Source: Chloroflexota bacterium (GTDB lineage Bacteria; Chloroflexota; Dehalococcoidia; RBG-13-53-26). Taken from it: a DNA stretch of 5,621 nucleotides. This document shows positions 1 to 5,621 of this stretch, in pieces. The stretch lies in the NCBI GenBank assembly GCA_030616195.1, contig JAUWXW010000129.1:1-5621 (forward strand), read 5' to 3'. The first letter of the stretch is position 1; every line of letters begins with the position of its first letter. Both the position numbers and the translations under genes were made by a program. Under the pieces are notes generated by a model. That model was not told where the DNA came from. It made no database searches and saw only the letters and a list, made by a program, of their open reading frames with translations.

Positions 1-1
1 C

Positions 2-790
2 CGCTATGACCTGATTCACGCCCACTATGTGTTTTCTGGGATAATTGCTAGGGCGCAACTGCTGTATCCGGTGGTCCTTACCCACCACGGCTCCCAGGTA
101 TTTCAAGGCTGGCAGGCTCGCCTTTGCCGGATGGTCACCCCGCTGATGGACCGGGCGCTCGTGGTATCTCCAGAGATGAAGGAGAAAATGGGAAATGGCA
201 AAGTTGAGGTCATCCCCTGCGGCATTGACCTTGATCTGTTTAAGCCAATGCCTCGAGAGCAGGCGCGGGAGGAGCTGAATCTCCCCCAGAACAAGAAGCT
301 GGTTCTCTGGGCTGGGGAATACTGGAGACCGATCAAGAGGTTTGACATCGTGCAGAAATCTGTTGACCTGCTTCGGGAAAAGGACCCCGATGTGGAGCTA
401 GTCCTGGTGGGGAAGAAGCCACTTCCCGTGGTCCCGAAATACATGAGTGCTTGCGACGTACTGCTGCTGGTATCAGATGGTGAGGGCTCACCTATGGTCA
501 TCAAGGAGGCTATGGCTTGTAACCTGCCGATCGTGTCGGTGCCGGCGGGGGATGTGCCCCAGGTTATAGGAGGCACCGAGGGATGTTACCTCTGTTCACA
601 AGACCCGCAGGACGTGGCTGACAAGCTTGAACTGGCGCTGAAGTGGGGGGGAAGGACCAACGGCAGAGACGGGATAGGCCACATGGAGATTGGAGCTATC
701 AGCCGGAGGATCATCTCCCTCTACCAGGAACTGCTTCAAGGGAAGAGAGGGCGAGGGTTGGGCCGTCTCTGGTTCTGGAGAAAAGCCTGA
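2..790 (+). CDS. GT4-family glycosyltransferase, TuaC-like (5' end outside the window)
   Basis: This is a retaining, nucleotide-sugar-dependent glycosyltransferase of the GT-B fold, family GT4, probably cytosolic or at the inner membrane face. The reading frame is open to the left edge. The nine residues before the GTG at 29 (RYDLIHAHY) match the end of the usual N-terminal domain, so that GTG is internal and the real start lies upstream. About 80-120 N-terminal residues are probably missing. Of the 262 visible residues, 1-75 are the end of the acceptor domain (HAHYVFSG, then a THHGS segment). The donor domain follows, with K112 in RPIKRFD and the EX7E pair E161/E169 in EGSPMVIKEAMACNLP. That motif and the following VSVPAGDVPQVI resemble the TuaC type of teichuronic-acid enzymes, by eye only. 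The last 16 residues are a basic, Trp-rich tail. The sugar and acceptor are unknown. Confidence 0.9.
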   Translation, partial: RYDLIHAHYVFSGIIARAQLLYPVVLTHHGSQVFQGWQARLCRMVTPLMDRALVVSPEMKEKMGNGKVEVIPCGIDLDLFKPMPREQAREELNLPQNKKLVLWAGEYWRPIKRFDIVQKSVDLLREKDPDVELVLVGKKPLPVVPKYMSACDVLLLVSDGEGSPMVIKEAMACNLPIVSVPAGDVPQVIGGTEGCYLCSQDPQDVADKLELALKWGGRTNGRDGIGHMEIGAISRRIISLYQELLQGKRGRGLGRLWFWRKA

Positions 791-794
791 GGAG
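791..794 (+). promoter_or_regulatory. Ribosome binding site GGAG that decides the start of the second gene
   Basis: GGAG directly follows the TGA stop of the first glycosyltransferase. It lies five bases before the GTG at 800 but overlaps the GTG at 794. The normal spacing fits only the start at 800. Confidence 0.6.
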
Positions 795-799
795 TGATC

Positions 800-1954
800 G
801 TGAAGCGGATATGCATCGTTAGACAGAAGTATTGGCCTAGTAAGAATGTGGTAAGGAATGCCGAGGCTTTGGTCAGGCATGGCTATGAGGTAGACGTGAT
901 TTGCCTTAGAAATAAAGGCGGGAGGGCGCGGGAGACAATCCGGGGAGTGAATGTGTATCGCCTCCCCTTAGGATTTCACCGCGGGAACGCTCCCAGGTAC
1001 CTTTTTCAATACAGTGCCTTCTTCTTCCTCACTTCCCTGAAGCTGGCCTGGGCTTCGTTGCGGAAGAGATACGATGTGATAGAGATAGATACCATGCCCG
1101 ATTTCCTGGTCTTCACCACCCTTTTCCCCAGGCTCCTGGGCACGAAGGTCATCCTCTACATGTTTGAGAACATGCCCGAGCTCTTCACCTCCACCTTCAA
1201 GACAGGGCCCAATCATATAGGCGCCAGGGTGATGCGCTTCCTGGAGAGGGTCAGCGCTGGCTATGCCCACCGGGTCATCGTCTCCGACGGCATTCCCTAC
1301 AAGCGAGTGCTGGAAAGCCATGGCGTCCCCGGTGAGAAGATCACCGTGGTCCTGAATGTGCCCGATGACGAGGTCTTCGACATCAAATCGGTCTCAACTC
1401 CAAAAGGTGATGATGGCTTCCGCCTGATAACGCACTGCACCATCCTCAAGAGATATGGGGTGCAAACGCTGATAAGGGCTGTCCCCCTGCTTCTCAAGGA
1501 CATCCCCGAACTGAAAGTGGACGTGGTAGGCGATGGGGATTACCGGCTGGAGCTGGAGAATCTGGCCCGCGACTTGGGGGTGGCTGAAAATATCCACTTC
1601 ACTGGCTCGGTTCCCCACGATAGCGTCCCTTATCTTATCGCCCGAGCTGACGTCGGGGTAGTGCCCATGATCGCTGATGTGGGCTTACCCAATAAACTGT
1701 TTGAGTACTTTGCCCTGGGAAAGCCATCGGTGGTCAGCGCCCTGCCTAGCATCAAGGCCACTTTCGATGATAACTACGTCCTCTACTACCAGCCTGACGA
1801 CGAAGAGGACTTGGCCGGCCGAATTCTGGAACTCTATCGCAACCCAGAAAAGGGCGCTTCTCTGGCCTCCCATGCTCAGGCCTTCTACCGCAACTGCAAT
1901 TGGCAAGTAATGAAGCATGAGTATCTGAAGGTATATGAGGAGTTGTTGGCCTAG
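800..1954 (+). CDS. GT4-family glycosyltransferase with LPNKLFEY donor motif
   Basis: A full-length GT-B glycosyltransferase of 384 residues, normal for GT4. The GTG at 800 was chosen over the in-frame GTG at 794 (386 residues) because GGAG lies five bases before it and the protein then begins MKRICIVRQKYWP, like related enzymes. The N-terminal Rossmann domain (about 1-175) holds YDVIEIDTMPD and the hinge-side segment AHRVIVSDGIP. The donor-binding domain (about 200-370) has TILKRYGVQTLIRA, VVGDGDYR and LPNKLFEYFALGKP. E302 in that last motif is the second glutamate of EX7E; the first position is V, as in many members of the LPNKLFEY subgroup. It resembles enzymes of O-antigen and capsule clusters (WbuB-like, by eye). 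It follows the first gene by nine bases, so the two are probably translated from one mRNA. Donor sugar and acceptor cannot be read from the sequence. Confidence 0.9.
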   Translation: MKRICIVRQKYWPSKNVVRNAEALVRHGYEVDVICLRNKGGRARETIRGVNVYRLPLGFHRGNAPRYLFQYSAFFFLTSLKLAWASLRKRYDVIEIDTMPDFLVFTTLFPRLLGTKVILYMFENMPELFTSTFKTGPNHIGARVMRFLERVSAGYAHRVIVSDGIPYKRVLESHGVPGEKITVVLNVPDDEVFDIKSVSTPKGDDGFRLITHCTILKRYGVQTLIRAVPLLLKDIPELKVDVVGDGDYRLELENLARDLGVAENIHFTGSVPHDSVPYLIARADVGVVPMIADVGLPNKLFEYFALGKPSVVSALPSIKATFDDNYVLYYQPDDEEDLAGRILELYRNPEKGASLASHAQAFYRNCNWQVMKHEYLKVYEELLA

Positions 1955-1957
1955 GAG
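1954..1957 (+). promoter_or_regulatory. Ribosome binding site GGAG that decides the start of the Wzy-like gene
   Basis: GGAG overlaps the last base of the TAG stop of the upstream gene. It touches the ATG at 1958 with no spacer but lies six bases before the in-frame ATG at 1964, which is therefore the better start. Confidence 0.6.
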
Positions 1958-1963
1958 ATGGAG

Positions 1964-3433
1964 ATGGAAGCTGTAGCTCAAAGACCAAAGCCCTTGCACC
2001 GCACCCAAGGTATTGCCCTGGCTGTCCTGGCGGTAGTAGCCATATGGAGCTTCAGCCCGGTGAGCCTCCTGACGGCTGTGCTTCTGGCTGTGGCTGTTCT
2101 GTTCCTTCTCGGCCTGAGAAGGCCAGTCTGGGCCATGGCCGCCTTCTTGGTCAGCCAGCTAACTGCCACCAGCTACATGGTCGATGCTTCCTTTGTCACC
2201 ATCAGCCTTCGTCTGTTGTTGCTGATGCTGATTGGGTTCATCCTATGGCGCTACTCTGCTCAAAGGCAGATCGAGCTCGGGCCAATGGCACGGCGAGTCA
2301 TCATTCCGGCGATCATATTGCTCGGGGTAAGCGTGTTCGCCAACATAGCTAACACGGGATTTGACTATGCGTTTAAAGATTTCCGAAACATGCTGGTTGG
2401 CCTGTTAATTATCATCTTTTTGCCGGCAGTGATCAGGAACTCGAAGGACTTGAAGATACTCTGCGGCGTGGCCTTTATTGGCCTGATCGCCTCGGCCATT
2501 ATCGGCTTGATGCAGCATTACCAGTTCTTTGATATGGGTCAAAACACCCTTATTTCCGGATTTCTCGAGCGCCCCCTGGACAGGGAAGCTAGGGTGCCAG
2601 GGATGGCCGAGACCGAGCTTGAGCTGGCCTTTGCCCTCTCGGTGGCACTTCCGGTCCTGCTCGGCGTTTATCTAGTCAAGGGGGTGAAGACAAATACCAG
2701 GTGGCTACTACTGGGGTCAGTGGTGCTGATAGGATTGGCGGTGTACTTTACCTTTACCCGTTCAGCTCTCCTCGCTCTGATCCTGGGATTGGTGGCACTG
2801 GCTCTATTCTTCAAAACGCGAATTAGGGGCGAGATCATTTTAGCCGCCGTATTGCTCGGAGTTGGCCTCATTGCAGCAACTGGAATGACCGAGAACGGAT
2901 ACTTGGGGGGCAGGTCCGCAAGTGCGCAGGAGGAAAGCTCCATTTCGCGGCAGATACTGTGGCAGTCGGGCGTCTCCATCGCCATCGACAACCCCGTCTT
3001 GGGGATTGGTGGTGACAGATTCCCAGAGGTCTCTCCGGAATATGCCTCCGATGTTGATCCCGCCCTTTTGGCCTGGGAGGGGGAGGCATACTGGGGCTAC
3101 AGCAGCCTGGGAGCTCTGGAGCCCCACAATGATTTCTTAAAGATGTGGATCTCCTATGGAACGCTGGCGCTGATAGCCTATATCTGGCTTTTCGTCGTCG
3201 TCCTACGCAACCTCCTCGACTCTTTTCAGGCATCGACGACACGTTTTATCAAAGGGTTGTCCCTAGGCTTGGCTGCCGCCCTGATAGCCTACGGGGTAAA
3301 TGCCTTCTATCATAACTTGTTTGCCACCATGCCCCTCTTCTGGATCCTGGCCGGCTTTTCTCTGGCCACCGCTAAACTCGCCCTGAAAAGCCAAGGCCAC
3401 AAGCAAAAAGCGCAAATAAGAGTGAAGCATTAG
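1964..3433 (+). CDS. O-antigen polymerase/ligase-like membrane protein (Wzy_C / WaaL family)
   Basis: A polytopic inner-membrane protein of 489 residues that probably polymerises lipid-linked repeat units or moves glycan to an acceptor on the outer face of the membrane. ATG 1964 is preferred to ATG 1958 on ribosome-site spacing. By eye there are roughly 12-14 hydrophobic segments between residues 13 and 470, and one long polar loop at about 308-390 just before the last three segments, the usual Wzy_C plan. Family-like elements are R210 in ARVPG, R266 in FTFTRSALLAL, R329 in SISRQILW, IDNPVLGIGGDRF, and H388 in PHNDFLKMWISYGTLAL. The histidine and arginines match the type of residues known to matter in WaaL and Wzy, though exact equivalence is inferred. 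The C-terminus is short and basic. Polymerase and ligase cannot be told apart by sequence alone; the flippase gene downstream favours polymerase. Confidence 0.87.
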   Translation: MEAVAQRPKPLHRTQGIALAVLAVVAIWSFSPVSLLTAVLLAVAVLFLLGLRRPVWAMAAFLVSQLTATSYMVDASFVTISLRLLLLMLIGFILWRYSAQRQIELGPMARRVIIPAIILLGVSVFANIANTGFDYAFKDFRNMLVGLLIIIFLPAVIRNSKDLKILCGVAFIGLIASAIIGLMQHYQFFDMGQNTLISGFLERPLDREARVPGMAETELELAFALSVALPVLLGVYLVKGVKTNTRWLLLGSVVLIGLAVYFTFTRSALLALILGLVALALFFKTRIRGEIILAAVLLGVGLIAATGMTENGYLGGRSASAQEESSISRQILWQSGVSIAIDNPVLGIGGDRFPEVSPEYASDVDPALLAWEGEAYWGYSSLGALEPHNDFLKMWISYGTLALIAYIWLFVVVLRNLLDSFQASTTRFIKGLSLGLAAALIAYGVNAFYHNLFATMPLFWILAGFSLATAKLALKSQGHKQKAQIRVKH

Positions 3434-3436
3434 GGT

Positions 3437-3442
3437 GAGGTG
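3437..3442 (+). promoter_or_regulatory. Ribosome binding site GAGGTG before the third glycosyltransferase
   Basis: GAGGTG lies in the 14-base gap after the Wzy-like gene, five bases before the ATG at 3448. The adjacent in-frame GTG at 3445 would have only two bases of spacing, so ATG 3448 is preferred. Confidence 0.6.
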
Positions 3443-3447
3443 GGGTG

Positions 3448-4623
3448 ATGAATGAGCGCATAACGGTGCTCTTCCCCGTAACTGACTTAGCAACCGATGG
3501 AGCGCAGCGACAGCTCCTGGAACTGGTCAAGGGCCTGGACAAGAACCGTTTCCGACCTGTTGTCCTCACCCTTCATCCCGGGGGCCCTCTGGAACGGGAC
3601 TTCAAGGAGGTTCCCGACACCGAGGTTATTTCCCTAGACCGAAAAGGGAAATACGATCCTATCTGCCTGTTTAAGGTCTTGGCCATCCTCCGCCGGAAGA
3701 AGGTGGATGTAGTTCAACCTTTCCTGACCCCGGCTACCCTCTTTGGCCTTCTCCCAGCGCTGCTGTGCCGCACGCCGGTGAAGATCGTGACCGAAAGGGC
3801 CGGTCCAGGAAATAGAAATGCTGGCCTTGGCTATCGCCTCTACCTCAAGGTCGAGGATTTCCTCTCCCGCTTTGCTGACTGTGCTGTCCCTAACAGCCAG
3901 GCTGGAAGGGAATATCTTATCCACCGAGGCATCAAACCCTCACGGATAAAGGTGATCTATAACGGGCTCAACCTCGATCGCTTGACCACCGATGAAGAAG
4001 GTGTAGAGCAAGTGAGGCAGAGGCTCGATCTGCCTCCCGACGGCAAGGTGGTGGGCATGATGGCCCGTTTGTTTCCGGTCAAAAATCACGCCATCTTTCT
4101 CCAGGCGGCAGCCTTGATCAACCAGGTCATACCAGATACAAGATTTGCTCTGCTGGGAGACGGACCGTTGCGAAGCCATCTAGAAGACATGAGCCGAGAG
4201 CTAGGCCTGGCTTCAAGAGTGACCTTCTTCGGCGAGCAACGAGATGTGGTCAGCTACCTTTCAGCCTTCGACATAGCTGCCCTGACCTCAGAGACCGAGG
4301 GCTGCTCTAACGCTCTGCTCGAGGCCATGGCACTGGGAAAACCGGTGGTGGCCACGAACGTAGGAGGCAACCGGGAGCTGGTGCGCCATGGCGAAACTGG
4401 CTTCCTCGTCCCCCGGGGGAATCCCGAGGCGCTGGCAGAGGCCATCATCGCCTTACTCCAGGATCCAGAGGCAGCCCTGGCCATGGGCCAAAGAGCTAAG
4501 GAGAGGGTTGTCACCCAATTCGGCCTGGAAAGGATGGTACACGAATACCAATCTCTGTATGAGGAGACTCTCAGAGTGAAAGCTAGCCGAGGAAGATCAT
4601 CGGCAGTGGGGGCGGGGAGGTGA
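3448..4623 (+). CDS. GT4-family glycosyltransferase with canonical EX7E motif
   Basis: A complete retaining GT-B glycosyltransferase of 391 residues. The start at ATG 3448 (MNERITVLFPV) fits the ribosome site; GTG 3445 would add one residue. The N-terminal domain (about 1-185) opens with the loop TDLATDGAQRQLLELVKGL, typical of the GT4 acceptor side, followed by VDVVQPF, TERAGPGNRNAG, VPNSQAGREYL and IYNGLNLDRL. The donor domain has R207 and K212 in ARLFPVKNH, the usual phosphate-contacting pair in this family, then LLGDGPLR, and the EX7E pair E284/E292 in TEGCSNALLEAMALGKPVV, followed by NVGGNRELV and HGETGFLV. All expected active-site elements are present, so it should be active. It is not a close copy of the other two glycosyltransferases here, so it probably makes a different linkage. 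Its stop lies four bases before the methyltransferase start. The sugar specificity is unknown. Confidence 0.93.
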   Translation: MNERITVLFPVTDLATDGAQRQLLELVKGLDKNRFRPVVLTLHPGGPLERDFKEVPDTEVISLDRKGKYDPICLFKVLAILRRKKVDVVQPFLTPATLFGLLPALLCRTPVKIVTERAGPGNRNAGLGYRLYLKVEDFLSRFADCAVPNSQAGREYLIHRGIKPSRIKVIYNGLNLDRLTTDEEGVEQVRQRLDLPPDGKVVGMMARLFPVKNHAIFLQAAALINQVIPDTRFALLGDGPLRSHLEDMSRELGLASRVTFFGEQRDVVSYLSAFDIAALTSETEGCSNALLEAMALGKPVVATNVGGNRELVRHGETGFLVPRGNPEALAEAIIALLQDPEAALAMGQRAKERVVTQFGLERMVHEYQSLYEETLRVKASRGRSSAVGAGR

Positions 4624-4624
4624 T
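4616..4624 (+). promoter_or_regulatory. Extended Shine-Dalgarno GGAGGTGAT before the methyltransferase gene
   Basis: GGAGGTGAT pairs with nine consecutive bases of the usual bacterial 16S 3' tail. GGAGG ends seven bases before the ATG at 4628. The site overlaps the last codons and the stop of the upstream gene, and is the strongest ribosome site in the window. Confidence 0.8.
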
Positions 4625-4627
4625 ACG

Positions 4628-5449
4628 ATGAGCCTGGTTCTCGAGGTCAAGAAACATTTGCCCCGTCCCGTGAGAGCCACACTACGGCCAGTTTACCAGA
4701 AAGTACGCGGTGTTTGGAATCCGGCAGTTGTGCTGGATAAGGAGCTCCTCAGAGACACAATGGAATACTTCGGTTTGAGTGAGCCCGAAGTCATTGGCAT
4801 CGCCAAGCTGCGGCATAAACTCAACGCGATGTTGTGGAATGCACTGAATCCCACGACAGAACAGGAAATCAAGAGGTTCTACCATATTACTCCATTCTAT
4901 GCTATTGAGCTGCAACATTGGCATGGGGAGAGACGGCAGAGGGAATTCAGAGCCGAGGTATTAGAGATTGCTTCTGGTGACGTTTTGGATTACGGCGGAG
5001 GAATAGGCGATCTATGTCTGAAACTTGCAGAAAAGGGGTTAAACGTAACCTATGGCGATGTGTCGGGGGCAACTTTCGAATTTGCGAAATGGCTATTCAA
5101 AAGGAGGGGCTACAACATAGAGGTTATAGACCTGGAGAAGAAAGCCCTTTCGAAGCATTATGATACCATCATATGTATTGATGTAATCCACCAGATACCT
5201 CAGCCAGAAGCTATATTAGAGCGGATGGCCAGTTCATTGAATAAAGATGGGAAATTGATCATAACCTGCTTGCATTGGCAGCAAGACAAGTCACATCCTA
5301 TGAACTCGAAAATGGGATTCGATGCCGAGGAACTGCTGAATTCCCTTGGATTGGCGCAAACTGATAAGGGGTGGCTCTGGGTGAAAACTGCCGGTGCTGG
5401 TGAAGTCCCAGTCGAGCAGGATTTGGTAAGAGAGCACAGGACTGGTTAA
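4628..5449 (+). CDS. Class I SAM-dependent methyltransferase
   Basis: A 273-residue protein that should transfer a methyl group from S-adenosylmethionine; the acceptor is unknown, and the context suggests a sugar or the growing end of the glycan. Residues 1-110 form a charged, apparently mostly helical N-terminal part with no motif I can name (YFGLSEPEVIGIAKLRHKL, then FYHITPFYAIELQHWHGERR). The Rossmann core then starts with motif I, VLDYGGGIGDL (D121, G123, G125, G127). Next come an acidic residue after beta 2 (D144 in VTYGDVSG), YDTIICIDVIHQIPQP (D185, H188) and the late strand GKLIITCLHW. This order matches Methyltransf_11/23-type enzymes. The ATG at 4628 has a near-perfect ribosome site. 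By hand count 4621-5340 is about 47% GC against about 64% in 4261-4500 of the preceding gene, and ATA codons are frequent. This suggests a separate origin from its neighbours. Confidence 0.88.
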   Translation: MSLVLEVKKHLPRPVRATLRPVYQKVRGVWNPAVVLDKELLRDTMEYFGLSEPEVIGIAKLRHKLNAMLWNALNPTTEQEIKRFYHITPFYAIELQHWHGERRQREFRAEVLEIASGDVLDYGGGIGDLCLKLAEKGLNVTYGDVSGATFEFAKWLFKRRGYNIEVIDLEKKALSKHYDTIICIDVIHQIPQPEAILERMASSLNKDGKLIITCLHWQQDKSHPMNSKMGFDAEELLNSLGLAQTDKGWLWVKTAGAGEVPVEQDLVREHRTG

Positions 5450-5621
5450 ATGAGTGGCGATTTAACAAGATCAGTAGTACGCGGGGCGACCTGGGTCGGA
5501 ATCTCCCAGGCTCTGGGGCAGGGCTTTCGCCTTGTCGCCATGATCGCTCTGGCCCGTTTACTGGTGCCGGAGGATTTTGGCATCGTCGCCATGGCGGCGA
5601 TCGTTACTCGCCTGGCATCGC
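5450..5621 (+). CDS. Wzx-type polysaccharide flippase/exporter, N-terminal part (3' end outside the window)
   Basis: The 57 codons visible before the right edge contain no stop. The protein begins MSGDLTRSVVRGATWVGISQ, then a first hydrophobic segment of about residues 13-35 and the stretch LARLLVPEDFGIVAMAAIV. The 'KGxxW...LARLLxPEDFGxVAMA' pattern is the usual start of WzxC-like exporters (polysaccharide biosynthesis proteins, MATE/MOP superfamily), which move lipid-linked glycan units across the inner membrane. Full members are about 450-500 residues, so roughly 12% is present. The ATG follows the TAA of the methyltransferase gene with no gap (TAAATG), and only a weak AGG at 5438-5440 precedes it, so translation may be coupled to the upstream gene. 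GC returns to about 60% here. The family call is strong for so short a piece, but the exact subfamily is not certain. Confidence 0.82.
   Translation, partial: MSGDLTRSVVRGATWVGISQALGQGFRLVAMIALARLLVPEDFGIVAMAAIVTRLAS

Noticed and set aside
29..31. GTG at 29 as the true start of the first glycosyltransferase
   Set aside because: The frame is open to the left edge, and the codons before it spell YDLIHAHY, part of the conserved GT4 N-terminal domain. A protein starting at 29 would lack most of that domain.
103..576. A 157-codon open frame on the - strand opposite the first glycosyltransferase
   Set aside because: Its product is Ser/Thr/Arg-rich with no family resemblance, and it lies wholly opposite a gene with clear GT4 motifs. 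It is a by-product of codon bias.
2840..3242. Overlapping - strand open frames opposite the Wzy-like gene
   Set aside because: Low-complexity Pro/Arg-rich products with no recognisable domain, opposite a well-supported membrane protein gene.
3434..3447. Possible promoter or terminator in the gap after the Wzy-like gene
   Set aside because: Only 14 bases, fully used by the ribosome site. There is no inverted repeat, T-run or -10/-35 pair; the other gaps are shorter still.
800..4623. Tandem duplication as the origin of the glycosyltransferases
   Set aside because: The three share only the general GT4 fold. Their donor motifs and N-terminal segments differ too much for recent duplication.
4624..5449. 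Mobile element carrying the AT-rich methyltransferase gene
   Set aside because: No inverted repeats, target duplications or transposase remnants are visible at either end, and both junctions are tight operon joints. Replacement by homologous recombination is more likely, if transfer occurred at all.

Overview
The window is a stretch of one tightly packed, rightward gene cluster for making an extracellular or surface polysaccharide. It holds six genes, all on the + strand, and the first and last run off the edges. The order is: glycosyltransferase (3' part only), glycosyltransferase, Wzy/O-antigen-ligase-like membrane protein, glycosyltransferase, SAM-dependent methyltransferase, and the first 57 codons of a Wzx-type flippase. 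Gaps between genes are 0 to 14 bases, so this is almost certainly one transcription unit. I see no promoter, terminator, RNA gene, CRISPR array, mobile element or repeat inside the window, and no gene-free stretch longer than 14 bases.

The organism is bacterial. Shine-Dalgarno sites are clear and Wzx/Wzy-type proteins are present. The window has moderately high GC with mixed codon use and at least one GTG start. These sequences look like those from environmental, uncultured lineages, and Chloroflexota-like bacteria are one possibility. That is only an impression and the sequence alone does not settle the phylum.

Layout. Bases 1-790 are the rest of a GT4 glycosyltransferase resembling the TuaC type. 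Bases 800-1954 are a second GT4 enzyme of the type with a 'LPNKLFEY' nucleotide-sugar motif. Bases 1964-3433 are a polytopic membrane protein with the Wzy_C signature. Bases 3448-4623 are a third GT4 enzyme with a textbook EX7E motif. Bases 4628-5449 are a class I methyltransferase, clearly more AT-rich than the genes beside it. Bases 5450-5621 begin a WzxC-like polysaccharide exporter.

Working model (inference): the three glycosyltransferases add sugars one after another to a lipid-linked repeat unit at the inner face of the membrane. The methyltransferase may methylate a sugar or cap the chain. The Wzx-like protein flips the unit across the membrane, and the Wzy-like protein polymerises it or transfers it to an acceptor. 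The glycan itself cannot be read from this sequence. I found no convincing undescribed system; the most useful oddities are the composition break at the methyltransferase gene and the altered EX7E motif in the second glycosyltransferase.
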